Below, one piece after another: positions 35,936 through 44,927 of a DNA stretch of 58,140 bases. A model generated the notes under the pieces. It saw only the letters and a program-made list of their open reading frames with translations. It was not told where the DNA came from and did not search any database. The DNA is from Aliicoccus persicus (GTDB taxonomy: Bacteria; Bacillota; Bacilli; Staphylococcales; Salinicoccaceae). Every line of letters begins with the position of its first letter. The first letter of the stretch is position 1. The DNA is taken from contig NZ_FOIT01000004.1 of NCBI RefSeq assembly GCF_900110815.1, positions 97,809 to 155,948 on the forward strand, read 5' to 3'. Both the position numbers and the translations under genes were made by a program.

Positions 35936-37075
35936 TCACTCACTAAATATCATATCTGGTGCTGTGCCTTTTTCAATCACAATCTCTTCAACCAGATACT
36001 CTCGCAAAGTAGCCCAATCGATCTCGGCACCGATACCAGGCTCATCGGACACAGTCACTACACCATCACGCGCCACCACCGGCGGCACGATAATATCCTT
36101 ATGCCAATATCGGTCTGAGGATGCGGTATCTCCAGGCAACGTAAAGTTACTCAAAGTAGTAATCGCTATATTATGCATGCGTCCGACGCCGGCTTCGAGC
36201 ATGCCGCCGCACCACATCGGGATGCCATTTGCCTCTGCCAACTCATGTATCCTAAGCGACTCCGTAATCCCACCAACTCGAGCGATTTTCAAATTGATAA
36301 TTTTACATGCATCTAAAGCAATCGCATCTTTTGCTGCTTTAAACGAATCGATGCTTTCATCCAGACACACGGGCGTTCGAATTTCCTTCTGTAACGCCGC
36401 ATGATCCAGCATGTCATCATGACCAAGCGGTTGTTCAATCATCATCAAATTAAATTCATCCAGCTGCCTAAGCACAACAATATCATCCAAAGTATATGCA
36501 GAGTTCGCATCTGCCATAAGCGAAACGTCAGGATGCACTTCACGAATCTTTCGAATTAACTCAACATCTCGGCCGGGTTTTATCTTCACCTTAATGCGTT
36601 TGTACCCTTCTGACACTTTCTCAGAAACGCGCGCCACAACTGCTTCATCTGTATCTTCTAGGCCAAGTGAAACACCGACTTCAACAGATGATTTCACACC
36701 ACCCAGTACTTCATGCAGTGGTTTTCCGAGTTGTTTAGCATACAAGTCCCAAACAGCACCCTCCAGTCCTGCTTTGCCCATGTTATTTCTTTTAAAGTTT
36801 TTCAACACATCACTTACACCATTTGGATGACTAATATCGGCATTCAAAACGAGGGGGATAAAATACTTCTTCATCGCAATGATTGAAGCATCTAAAAACT
36901 CTTCAGTATACAACGGGTCTTCATTCGATACACACTCGCCATATCCAACGAGTCCTGTTGAGTCAGTGACAGTCACAATCGTGACATGTCTTTTATCTTG
37001 TGTGCCAAAGCTCGTCGTAAATGGACTGACTAAATCCATACTTAAACGATAAATTGCTGCTGATTGTAATTGCAT
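35936..37075 (-). CDS. o-Succinylbenzoate synthase / N-succinylamino acid racemase family enzyme
   Basis: 379 aa, enolase superfamily, muconate-lactonizing subgroup. The catalytic set falls at family positions: Lys164-x-Lys166 (KVKIKPG), Asp189 (MADAN), Glu214 (MIEQPL), Asp239 (CLDES), Lys263 (NLKIARVGG); GMLEAGVGR follows. The spacing matches the NSAR/OSBS group (positions near 163, 189, 214, 239 and 263). OSBS makes o-succinylbenzoate for menaquinone; NSAR epimerises N-succinyl amino acids. No men gene is nearby, so the choice between menC and a racemase is open. It starts at the ATG after GGAGGTAAC. Confidence 0.85.
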   Translation of the reverse strand: MQLQSAAIYRLSMDLVSPFTTSFGTQDKRHVTIVTVTDSTGLVGYGECVSNEDPLYTEEFLDASIIAMKKYFIPLVLNADISHPNGVSDVLKNFKRNNMGKAGLEGAVWDLYAKQLGKPLHEVLGGVKSSVEVGVSLGLEDTDEAVVARVSEKVSEGYKRIKVKIKPGRDVELIRKIREVHPDVSLMADANSAYTLDDIVVLRQLDEFNLMMIEQPLGHDDMLDHAALQKEIRTPVCLDESIDSFKAAKDAIALDACKIINLKIARVGGITESLRIHELAEANGIPMWCGGMLEAGVGRMHNIAITTLSNFTLPGDTASSDRYWHKDIIVPPVVARDGVVTVSDEPGIGAEIDWATLREYLVEEIVIEKGTAPDMIFSE

Positions 37076-37086
37076 GTGTTACCTCC

Positions 37087-37115
37087 AAAAAAAGACACCT
37101 AATTTAGATGTCTTT
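37087..37115 (-). terminator. Terminator of the 161-aa membrane protein gene
   Basis: - strand AAAGACA / TGTCTTT stem, 11-nt loop, T7 run. Confidence 0.75.
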
Positions 37116-37128
37116 GTAATCATAAGTT

Positions 37129-37614
37129 TTACAGATTAATTGGTGTTCCTTTTTTCTGTTGTAAATCTCTATACATTAAGTATAGTATAATGATCGATGG
37201 AATACCGAACAACAGTACGTTTAAGAGCGACATTAGTCCAGCAATCAGTTTGTTACCCTTAAAGAATACAGAGAATACACCAAAGAACATGACTGACTCT
37301 AATACCAAGTAACTGATTGCAAAGTCGCCGATAGATAATCCCATCAACCAAACGACGACAGCAATGATTGTTAGTATGAGACCGATATTCGTTGGTTTAT
37401 ACTTTCCTTTTTCAAGGATTTCTCCATCCCACATCTGTCCACCAACATAAAATGATCCAAACGGTATGAAAGAGACGACAGGAATATCTAAATTCATATG
37501 TTGACCGATTCTATAAAGCAAATAGTTTTGAATTAAATAGCGAATGAGTCCGAAAAACAGGAAGAATAGTAACACTAAAATTCCAACAGCAAAAATACCA
37601 AATAAAATTTCCAA
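37129..37614 (-). CDS. Membrane protein, unknown (four TM)
   Basis: 161 aa with about four TM segments (4-27, 77-96, 100-117, 124-146 approximately) and a loop containing IPFGSFYVGGQMWDGEILEKGKYKPTN-type residues. I do not recognise a named family. The start is uncertain: TTG at 37614 has AAGGGGTGA 5 nt upstream, while the GTG at 37623 overlaps the ribosome-binding site. It is transcribed alone toward a terminator, between the OSBS-like gene and the MarR-MMPL unit. Confidence 0.6.
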   Translation of the reverse strand: MEILFGIFAVGILVLLFFLFFGLIRYLIQNYLLYRIGQHMNLDIPVVSFIPFGSFYVGGQMWDGEILEKGKYKPTNIGLILTIIAVVVWLMGLSIGDFAISYLVLESVMFFGVFSVFFKGNKLIAGLMSLLNVLLFGIPSIIILYLMYRDLQQKKGTPINL

Positions 37615-37682
37615 ATGTCTCACCCCTTCTTAATTTAATTATATCAAAAACAATCTTTATTTTCCTTTTATAAGGGGCGATA

Positions 37683-37728
37683 AAAACGGCGCTTAAATCT
37701 TTACCGAATAAAGACCTAAACGCCGTTT
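37683..37728 (-). terminator. Terminator of the MarR-MMPL-TM2 unit
   Basis: - strand AAACGGCG / CGCCGTTT inverted repeat around a 29-nt loop containing a second CTTTA/TAAAG stem, followed by T5. Confidence 0.75.
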
Positions 37729-37738
37729 AAATATTTAC

Positions 37739-37984
37739 TTAAAATCGTGCACGATTTGCTCTGCGATTAATCTTTTGTGCACTTCTATATGCATCAAAGA
37801 CACAGATTACCCAGACAATCGGTAAAAAGATATAACCAATTAAAATCGTTGTTAAAAATCCATTAAGTGCTTGAATTAATATAAACAAAACACCTTTTAT
37901 AATATGACCGTTGTAGATCTGCCCAAGTCCGTTGATCAACGCACTCAATACGGCAGCAGTACCGGCACTTTTTTGTTCGTGCAT
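37739..37984 (-). CDS. Small TM2-like membrane protein
   Basis: 81 aa with two TM helices. GLGQIYNGHIIKGVLFI resembles the TM2-domain core (G-x-G-x-x-Y-x-G, then a helix), and the C-terminus is strongly basic (RRANRARF). It starts 26 bp after the MMPL stop on the same strand and shares its terminator, so it is probably the third gene of the MarR-MMPL unit. The function is unknown; a role as a small partner of the exporter is speculative. Confidence 0.65.
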   Translation of the reverse strand: MHEQKSAGTAAVLSALINGLGQIYNGHIIKGVLFILIQALNGFLTTILIGYIFLPIVWVICVFDAYRSAQKINRRANRARF

Positions 37985-38010
37985 ATCATCACCATCCAGT
38001 TACTTATATT

Positions 38011-40833
38011 TTACCATGAATAGTATTCATTTTTCTTCTCATCTGCATACGGCTCTTTAAACGGCCACCAGTTTCCTTTGTTAAATGTAACGACGAATGC
38101 CGGAATCAATAGTGGCAATACGATAAACGCATAGAAGAGTAGAGCAAATATAATCACGCTCGCCACTTGTATTAATATTGTAATGCCAGATGGGAATAGT
38201 GCTGCGAATGTTCCTGAGAGAATAATGACAGCAGTGATGACAATGACCCCCATCTTACGCACAGCAATTTCAATTGCTTCTCTTACACTATGTTGTTTCA
38301 ACTCTTCGGTGAACCGGTCGATGACAAAGATTGAATAGTCAATACCAAGTGCCGCAAATATAATCAAACTAAAGAACGGTACTGCCCAGTTGAAGTCACC
38401 AAATCCTAGTAATCCAAGTAACCAACTCGAGAATGTAACAGATGCAAAATACGTAATGAATATTGAACCAATCATATAAATTGGTAGTATAAATGACTGA
38501 AACAATACAGCGAGTATCACGAACAATGTGATGATAAAAATCGTCACAACACGTGTATAGTCAGCGGATGATACATTATCTAAGTCGCGGTTTACACTTG
38601 ATACACCCGTATAGTAAACGTCTGAATCTTCGATACCAAGTCTGACAAGTTCAGTTTCTACTGTCGCTTCGATTTCATCTAACGCTTCCATCGCTTCTCG
38701 CGTATATGGATCAAGTGCCAAGACAACATCTAAGCGCATCGCTTCATCATTGTATACGTAATGATCCATCGCATCTTGCAGTGCTTCATCTGTGTAGTAG
38801 TCTTCTGGAATATTAATACCTGAGCCTGTAATTGCGTCATTCTCAGAAATGTCATCGATCGCAGTCGTCATATCCGCAAAACCTTGCGACATTTCATCTA
38901 GACCGTCAATCATCTCATCGATTCCAGTCGTTACTTCTTCTAAGTTTGTCTCAATTTCGGTTAACCCAGCACCGATTTCCTCTAAACCTTCCGCTGCTTC
39001 AGTTAGACCGGTATCAAGTTCATCCAGTCCACCCATGTCTTCTTGTGCAGCAGTAATTTCTTCATTCGCCGCGCCGATGCCTTCTGCGACTTCTAACAAG
39101 CCAACTTGAACTTGTTCTAACTGCTCAGCAACACCATAAATATCTCCACTAAACGTTAAGTATTCATTGATTTCTGAGAGTGATTGTTCAATTTGTTCTA
39201 CACTTGTTTGTAGTGTGCCTAACCCTTCTTCACTCTCATCTTGAGTGTCTCCTTCAGGCACGCCTTCATTGAGTGATGTTACAGCATCAGTTAAACCAGT
39301 TTCAATTTCAGAGAGCCCTTCTTCCATCTCACCGAGACCTGTTGATATTTCTCCCAAGCCATCATTGATTTCAGTCAGGCCATCAGTAATTTCTGCTACC
39401 CCTTCGTCCATCTCTGTAATACCGTCTGCCATCATATCTATTTGATATAAGACGCCAAATTCCTCAATTGCTTCCCCAGCAGGACGGGTAAACGTTTGAA
39501 CTTCTTGAACTGCTTCAATTTGACTGATCGTCTCTGCCAACGTTTCGATTTGAGTCAATGTTGAAGGTGTCATCAACGTATCATTTGGTTTTACAATGAC
39601 TTCGACAGGGAACAATTGGCCTTGGTCAAAGTTTTCATTGATGACATGTGTTGCATGGACAGCTGAATGCGTATCACTGATTTCTTCAATCGCATTGAAG
39701 TTTACGTCTTCGTTGTAAAAATAACTCGACACTGCCAGCAATGCCACGACGATAAAAATAACACGTGTTGGATGCTTGATTGAGAACATGCCAAGCGGTG
39801 TCCATAATTTACTTTCTTTAACAGAAGTAATTTTAGTGTTCGGCCAGAAAATATACTTACCGAATAATGTCATCAAGAGCGGTAAAATTGTGTAGAGTGC
39901 AATTAATAAGAATAATATACCTACAGCAACACCGACAGCGCTACGGTAAATTTCAAAGTTTGCAAAGTAGAGTACACCAAATACGATTGCACCACTGATA
40001 CCACTGATAAACACCGTTTTACCGCCTGTTTTAAATGTGTTCAACACGGCTTCTTTCTTATCGTGTGAATACAGCTCTTCCTTAAATCGATTGAGTAGCA
40101 ATATACAATAATCGGTTCCGATACCGAATAGTATGACGATTAAGAAGCTCTGGGTTTGTGGGGAGATTGGGAACCCAAACCACTCCACAAACCATCCGAC
40201 AAATGATTGTCCAATCAAGTAGGCGACTCCAACGACAATCACGGGAACAATCGGTGTGACAAGTGATCTAAACATGATGATCAAGACAGCGACAACGATG
40301 ATGAGTGTGAACATTTCTGTCGAACGTATACCATCCATTGCATCTTCTTCTACTGTGCGTTGTACGAGCTCTGCAGACGTCATAGAGACTTCAGCATCTG
40401 TTGAATTTAACTGTTCAATTTCTGATGCCTTATCGAGTATGTATACCGCATTTCCAGTGTATTCCATCGGAATAATTACGACACCGGCATCTTCATTTAC
40501 CATATTACTCCGCAAATCCGCATCGATATCAAAGGGATTCGTCACGTTTTCAATATCTTCAATCGATGAAATGTCGTCGATATACGTTTCGATTGATGCT
40601 TGGTGATCGGATGTTGAATCTTCGAACTCTAAAACGAGACTCATCACTTCGGTGTCATCTCCGATAGATTCCAAATATTGACGTGCATCTTCACTCGGTG
40701 CACCGTCAGGTAACTGGATATCACCTTTTTCTGCTGCGAGTTCTGTTAAGTCAGGTGAGTAGTAAAAAGCTGCACCCGCACCGATAATTAATATGATCGA
40801 AAATAACCATCTAAATTGTAAAATTCTTTTCAT
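38011..40833 (-). CDS. MMPL-family (YdgH-like) exporter with long repeat-rich extracytoplasmic loop
   Basis: 940 aa, RND superfamily, MMPL type: TM1 near 9-26, a TM block at about 175-355 with GIGTDYCILLLNRFKEE, and a second block at about 735-920 with GIDYSIFVIDRFTEEL (the proton-relay Asp-Tyr pairs). Between them lies a heptad-like region (about 450-660) of repeated units such as EITDGLTEINDGLGEISTGLGEMEEGL, predicted to form a coiled coil outside. Bacillus ydgG-ydgH is the same MarR-MMPL pair. Its start at 40833 is 8 nt behind GGAGGAA, and its first codons overlap the end of the MarR gene by 23 bp. The substrate is probably a lipid or amphiphile. Confidence 0.9.
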   Translation of the reverse strand: MKRILQFRWLFSIILIIGAGAAFYYSPDLTELAAEKGDIQLPDGAPSEDARQYLESIGDDTEVMSLVLEFEDSTSDHQASIETYIDDISSIEDIENVTNPFDIDADLRSNMVNEDAGVVIIPMEYTGNAVYILDKASEIEQLNSTDAEVSMTSAELVQRTVEEDAMDGIRSTEMFTLIIVVAVLIIMFRSLVTPIVPVIVVGVAYLIGQSFVGWFVEWFGFPISPQTQSFLIVILFGIGTDYCILLLNRFKEELYSHDKKEAVLNTFKTGGKTVFISGISGAIVFGVLYFANFEIYRSAVGVAVGILFLLIALYTILPLLMTLFGKYIFWPNTKITSVKESKLWTPLGMFSIKHPTRVIFIVVALLAVSSYFYNEDVNFNAIEEISDTHSAVHATHVINENFDQGQLFPVEVIVKPNDTLMTPSTLTQIETLAETISQIEAVQEVQTFTRPAGEAIEEFGVLYQIDMMADGITEMDEGVAEITDGLTEINDGLGEISTGLGEMEEGLSEIETGLTDAVTSLNEGVPEGDTQDESEEGLGTLQTSVEQIEQSLSEINEYLTFSGDIYGVAEQLEQVQVGLLEVAEGIGAANEEITAAQEDMGGLDELDTGLTEAAEGLEEIGAGLTEIETNLEEVTTGIDEMIDGLDEMSQGFADMTTAIDDISENDAITGSGINIPEDYYTDEALQDAMDHYVYNDEAMRLDVVLALDPYTREAMEALDEIEATVETELVRLGIEDSDVYYTGVSSVNRDLDNVSSADYTRVVTIFIITLFVILAVLFQSFILPIYMIGSIFITYFASVTFSSWLLGLLGFGDFNWAVPFFSLIIFAALGIDYSIFVIDRFTEELKQHSVREAIEIAVRKMGVIVITAVIILSGTFAALFPSGITILIQVASVIIFALLFYAFIVLPLLIPAFVVTFNKGNWWPFKEPYADEKKNEYYSW

Positions 40834-41281
40834 TAATCGTTCCTCCAAGTAAATGTTTCATCATGACATCGGTTGCTTGACTTAGTTCTGAGCGTTCATT
40901 GTCACGAAGATGGTCAATGCTTTTTTGTACTTCCACTGTTATTTCATGGGTCAATCGCTTGAGGATTACTTTTGCCTCTGGCGTTAAATAGATGAGTTTT
41001 GATCGTTTGTCATCTGTTAAAGTATTCTCTCTGACTTCAATCAATGCTTTTAACTCTAATTTCTTTAGTACTTGTGTGACTGCACTTTTGTTTACGTCAA
41101 GCATTTCAGCCAATTCTGTTGGGTATGCGTGTCCATTGATCAAAACATACTCTATAATTTTGATTTGTGTGGCAGACATATTATGTTCAGTAATCACATT
41201 GTTGATTGCGCTAAAAATGTTTGTGTATCCATAACCAAAAATCTTAGATAAGTTATTAACGAGTGTATCGTGATTGTTCAT
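40811..41281 (-). CDS. MarR-family transcriptional regulator (YdgG-like)
   Basis: 156 aa winged-helix regulator: YPTELAEMLDVNKSAVTQVLKKLELKALI is the HTH (about 57-85), and the wing contains the family DxR (TDDKRSKLIYLT). It is transcribed into the MMPL exporter gene with a 23-bp overlap and probably represses that operon. The start is the ATG at 41281, 6 nt behind AAAGGA; 41296 would place the site within the coding region. A weak dyad, AGTT-10-AACT at 41300-41317, lies just upstream and could be its operator. Confidence 0.9.
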   Translation of the reverse strand: MNNHDTLVNNLSKIFGYGYTNIFSAINNVITEHNMSATQIKIIEYVLINGHAYPTELAEMLDVNKSAVTQVLKKLELKALIEVRENTLTDDKRSKLIYLTPEAKVILKRLTHEITVEVQKSIDHLRDNERSELSQATDVMMKHLLGGTINEKNFTI

Positions 41282-41484
41282 TCGCATTCCTTTCATGTAG
41301 TTTAGTGGTATTAACTTTATTCATGTGCAAGAATATCAGAATAAATGAGAAATATCAAAGAATTTTCATCAAATATTTATGATAATTTTATCGCTAAATA
41401 GAGATGTTTTTGTTAGTGTTGTAAGTGGATAAATGTTAGTATTCTATTACTTGATAGATTCGGAATGAATGAAGGAGCAAGCAC

Positions 41485-42270
41485 ATGAGAGCATTGAAAT
41501 TAATCGTTGTAGGAGTGGGTACGGCGTCACTACTCGTGGCATGTAATGGACAAGATGCAAGTGTAGAAAAGAATAATGCTTTAGAAGAAACAGAGGGTAC
41601 TGCTTCAAGTGAAGAAAGTGTGAAAACCTTCGTTGCGAGTTCGGATACAGATGATGACGAAGTTGAAGATCATTCAGATCATCCGGTCATTCAAGCATCG
41701 GATGCATTGGAAAGTTATGAAGCTGATGTAACAATCTTAGCATCAATTGATAACAATGATCCCGAACGATTAGAGTTATATATTAGAATGGTAAACGGTG
41801 ATTCACCACAACTACACATTCGTGCAGAAGATGCTGACCGAACAATTCACACGGATGGTAAAACGTACCATAACAATGGTGTGGAGTGGGTAGATATTAC
41901 TGGAGATGTTGCATTTGAACAGCTGCACCGCGTCACATATAAAAGCGCAGCAGATTTGTTTGTCACACTTGAAGATCGGTTAGAAGAAAATGAAGAAGAC
42001 GGTAAACTCATTTATACGTACTCAGGCAATGATTCTGACATCCATACGATGTTCGAAGAGTTCGTTGGTGTTTCATTTGGTGTCGTAGATACGACTGATA
42101 ATGAAAATGAAATCCAGATTGAAATAGACAGTGAGACAATGTATATAACGTATATCGATTTCAAAAGTCGTGGGGAAGATAGTCAAGGTGAATTCTCATT
42201 AGAGAGTTCAGTAGAATTTTTAGAGTTTGATAATGTCGATGACATCGAAGCACCAGATGTTAGCGAATAA
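41485..42270 (+). CDS. Lipoprotein, unknown function
   Basis: 261 aa. The signal peptide ends in lipobox LVAC (Cys20), followed by a disordered acidic linker to about residue 70. A beta-rich domain follows, with the periodic pattern YEADVTILASI, ELYIRMV, HTDGKTYHNNGVEWVDITGD, KLIYTYSGND, reminiscent of LolA/DUF6612-type lipoproteins that accompany envelope maintenance. It is anchored on the outer face of the membrane. It stands alone, with an AAGGAG site and its own terminator. No specific function can be assigned. Confidence 0.75.
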   Translation: MRALKLIVVGVGTASLLVACNGQDASVEKNNALEETEGTASSEESVKTFVASSDTDDDEVEDHSDHPVIQASDALESYEADVTILASIDNNDPERLELYIRMVNGDSPQLHIRAEDADRTIHTDGKTYHNNGVEWVDITGDVAFEQLHRVTYKSAADLFVTLEDRLEENEEDGKLIYTYSGNDSDIHTMFEEFVGVSFGVVDTTDNENEIQIEIDSETMYITYIDFKSRGEDSQGEFSLESSVEFLEFDNVDDIEAPDVSE

Positions 42271-42281
42271 GTTAGATAATT

Positions 42282-42322
42282 AAAACCACTTGCTGCAAAT
42301 TATTCCAGCAAGTGGTTTTTTA
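42282..42322. terminator. Bidirectional terminator between convergent genes
   Basis: AAAACCACTTGCTG / CAGCAAGTGGTTTT perfect 14-bp stem with a 10-nt loop. It serves the lipoprotein gene (+) and the dioxygenase gene (-). Confidence 0.95.
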
Positions 42323-42328
42323 TTATGA

Positions 42329-43249
42329 CTAATTTTCAATTGGTTTTAAAAACATTTCCAAATGCTCGCGTTCATGTTCTAACTTTGGTGGAAGCACGAG
42401 TGATTCTCCTAAAGATTCAAGCGGTTCATCCACTTGGAATCCTGGGCCTCTTGTAGAAATCTCGACAATAATATTACCGGGGCCACTAATGTATAGTGCT
42501 TTAAACCAAAATCTATCTTTAATACCACTGTTTGGCCAGCGCTCTTCATGTACAAGACGTCTCATTTCTTCTAAATCCTCATCCGATTCTACATTGAGTG
42601 CAAAGTGATGTACGCTGCCGTAGCCGCCTTTTTCAACGGTTGAATGTCGTGCCTCAACAACATAGACAAACTCGTTGCCAAACTGAACGATTGCTTCTTC
42701 CGCATCTTCAGTTAGGAGTGTTCCTCCGACAAGTTCCATCAACCCGATAAACGGCTTCTTATGCTGAACAGTTACTTCTACAGCAACAATACCGTGAATG
42801 GCAAATTCTACTGGAATATCTTCTACAACATTTGGTGTGATGTCTGTTGGTGCTTCATCAACGACAAGAGCCATGCGGTGTTTTTCACTATCTTCAAAGT
42901 TCATCATCGTTTTACCAAATCGTTCCACAATGCCTTCGTGGTAGATTTCTCGTTCAATAAATCTTTCCTTAAAGAAATCGAGCGCTTCTCTAGATGGAAC
43001 TCTGAACAATGTACGTGTAATGCCATTTGTCCCTTTGCGATATTGTGCGCTGTTGACAATTTCAAAAAATGTCATGTCAGTGCCTGGTGTTCCTTTGTAA
43101 TCTGCATAAAATAAATGATACATACTGCTATCGTCTTGGTTAACTGTTTTTTTAACCAAGCGAAGACCCAGTGCTTTCGTATAGAAATCATGATTGTCGA
43201 GTGCCTCTTTCGTAATCGCGGACACATGATGCATACCATTTGCTTTCAT
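42329..43249 (-). CDS. Ring-cleaving dioxygenase, MhqE/MhqO type (glyoxalase fold)
   Basis: 306 aa with two vicinal-oxygen-chelate modules. Metal ligands are His in GMHHVSAI (about 7), His in GSVHHFALNV (about 216) and Glu in NIIVEISTRGPGF (about 265). This family, with MhqA/MhqE/MhqO in Bacillus, cleaves hydroquinone-type rings and protects against quinones. It is divergent from an MhqD-like esterase, the usual partner. The start is the ATG at 43249, 8 nt after AAGGAG. No MhqR-type regulator gene is adjacent. Confidence 0.88.
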   Translation of the reverse strand: MKANGMHHVSAITKEALDNHDFYTKALGLRLVKKTVNQDDSSMYHLFYADYKGTPGTDMTFFEIVNSAQYRKGTNGITRTLFRVPSREALDFFKERFIEREIYHEGIVERFGKTMMNFEDSEKHRMALVVDEAPTDITPNVVEDIPVEFAIHGIVAVEVTVQHKKPFIGLMELVGGTLLTEDAEEAIVQFGNEFVYVVEARHSTVEKGGYGSVHHFALNVESDEDLEEMRRLVHEERWPNSGIKDRFWFKALYISGPGNIIVEISTRGPGFQVDEPLESLGESLVLPPKLEHEREHLEMFLKPIEN

Positions 43250-43260
43250 AAGCACAACTC

Positions 43261-43279
43261 CTTAAATTCATCTTAAATT
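43261..43279. promoter_or_regulatory. Direct repeat in the mhq divergent promoter region
   Basis: CTTAAATT occurs twice, 11 bp apart (43261-43268 and 43272-43279), i.e. one helical turn, in the 74-bp gap between the divergent dioxygenase and esterase genes. CTCGAG at 43306-43311 is a separate palindrome nearby. Either could be a regulator site; this is inference. Confidence 0.35.
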
Positions 43280-43323
43280 AAGTATATAATAGAAATATCA
43301 TATTCTCGAGTGAGGTGTTTACA

Positions 43324-43941
43324 ATGAAACACTTATTTATTGAAGGTGAATCGGATTGGACGTTAATACTGCTCCATGGAACAGGCGGACGTGAAACAGA
43401 TCTGTTGGAGTTCTCCACGATGGTGGACCGTAGGGCAAATATTCTCGCCTTTCGTGGCAACGTCATACAAGACGATCAAACGCGATTTTTTCTGCGTCAT
43501 GTACACAACGTCTACGACGATGAGAGCCTAGAGCAAGAAGGCCATCTGTTACATGATGCGTTGATTAAATGTAGTGAAATATACGATATCGATTTAAAGA
43601 AGAGTATTTTTATCGGCTATTCTAACGGTGCAAACATGGCTGCTTACTACACATTGAATATTGAAAGTGATGTTGCTGGTGCGGTATTCTTACATCCTGC
43701 TTATCATTCCTCGTTAATGAGTGATGTATCATTGCTTGGTAAATCCTATTTAATCACTGCTGGCGCACGCGATATGGTTGCACTTGCTGGAGATGCTTAT
43801 CAATTGAAGAAACATCTTGAGTTACGTGGTGGCTCGACAGAAGTGAAATTAAATGATGGGCCACATGCCATCATGTCTGAAGAGTTGATGGAAGCGCATG
43901 TATGGTTTTTAAATTTAAAGAAAAGTCTCGAAGATGAATGA
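43324..43941 (+). CDS. mhqD: MhqD-like carboxylesterase (alpha/beta hydrolase)
   Basis: 205 aa. The alpha/beta hydrolase motifs are LILLHGTGGRETDLLEF (oxyanion region), the nucleophile elbow GYSNGAN (Ser about 105), Asp in AGARDMVA (about 157) and His in DGPHAIM (about 184). It matches the MhqD/YodD esterase family that works alongside MhqE-type dioxygenases in quinone resistance. The ATG at 43324 is 6 nt behind GAGGTG; the GTG at 43315 lies inside it. It overlaps the AEC carrier gene by 4 bp (ATGA). Confidence 0.85.
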   Translation: MKHLFIEGESDWTLILLHGTGGRETDLLEFSTMVDRRANILAFRGNVIQDDQTRFFLRHVHNVYDDESLEQEGHLLHDALIKCSEIYDIDLKKSIFIGYSNGANMAAYYTLNIESDVAGAVFLHPAYHSSLMSDVSLLGKSYLITAGARDMVALAGDAYQLKKHLELRGGSTEVKLNDGPHAIMSEELMEAHVWFLNLKKSLEDE

Positions 43942-44864
43942 CGGAATTTCTTTATATTGTTTATGAAGTGATCTTACCGATACTCATCATTGTTGTTTTA
44001 GGATATATCGTTCAATTAAAATACAATTTAGATTTAAGCACGCTATCAAGACTGACGATATTTTATATATTGCCAGGTTTTATTTTTATGACATTATATC
44101 GAACGGCAATTGATTTAGGACAGTTTCTATCCATCTTTGGCATACTGATTATTTATGCCGGAGTAAGTTTTCTAATCGCTCAAGTCATTGGCCATTTCAT
44201 GGGGCTCAGTCGTGATCGACAAACATTATTTACAAACTCAAACATATTTTACAATGCAGGTAACTATGGTGTGCCGGTCAATGATTTAGTGTTTCGCTCC
44301 GATCCGTTTGCGATGATGACACAAGTGATGATTATCATCTTCCAGAATATCTTTGTGTTCACATATGGTATCGTGTCGCTCAGTGCAAAGGATACGAGTA
44401 AACTTAAAGCGATGCTCGGTTACTTCAAGATGCCAATATTTTATGCGGTGCTACTGGGATTACTCGCAAGCATATTCAATGTCAATTTACCATCACCAAT
44501 CGAGTCGTCATTCGAATACATCAGGCAATCGATGGTCGCGATCGTTCTATTCATACTCGGTGCTCAAATCGCACAGATAAAATTCACGCGACTAAGTAAA
44601 TCGGCATTTGTCGCCACGCTGACACGCCTCATAGTCGGACCAGTTATGATGTTTCCGATCATCTTGATATTTGGATTGGATGGAATCGTTGCGCAGGTGT
44701 TACTGATTGCTGCAGCTTTACCATCAGCTGTCAACAGTGTGATTATCGCGCAGCAATATACAGATGACTCGAGTTATGCAGCAGAAATCGTCATGATGAC
44801 AACTTTATTGAGTCCTATCACAGTTTCAGCTACAATATTTATAGCGAACATTTATTTTGGTTAG
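43938..44864 (+). CDS. AEC-family (auxin efflux carrier-like) transporter
   Basis: 308 aa, ten TM helices arranged as two repeats of five, typical of the AEC family: ILPILIIVVLGYIVQ, FYILPGFIFMTLYR, NAGNYGVPVNDLVF, FILGAQIAQ, ALPSAVNSVIIAQQY. Members carry small organic anions such as malate or aromatic acids. It is translationally coupled to the MhqD-like esterase (ATGA overlap), so it may export or import the aromatic acids made by the pathway. This pairing is not one I recognise from Bacillus or Staphylococcus mhq loci. Confidence 0.9.
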   Translation: MTEFLYIVYEVILPILIIVVLGYIVQLKYNLDLSTLSRLTIFYILPGFIFMTLYRTAIDLGQFLSIFGILIIYAGVSFLIAQVIGHFMGLSRDRQTLFTNSNIFYNAGNYGVPVNDLVFRSDPFAMMTQVMIIIFQNIFVFTYGIVSLSAKDTSKLKAMLGYFKMPIFYAVLLGLLASIFNVNLPSPIESSFEYIRQSMVAIVLFILGAQIAQIKFTRLSKSAFVATLTRLIVGPVMMFPIILIFGLDGIVAQVLLIAAALPSAVNSVIIAQQYTDDSSYAAEIVMMTTLLSPITVSATIFIANIYFG

Positions 44865-44927
44865 GTTTATTCGATTTTCATTTGTGGTACAATATTTTTA
44901 ATCAACAGTTGTTTGAAGGAGAAGTTC

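Noticed and set aside
35871..36404. A + strand open frame of 177 codons
   Set aside because: It lies antisense to the OSBS/NSAR-like gene, whose catalytic motifs are all present on the - strand, and it begins inside its terminator.
43300..43323. MhqR-type operator around CTCGAG
   Set aside because: Only the central CTCGAG is palindromic; the flanks do not extend the dyad to the known operator length, so I list it only as a nearby palindrome.
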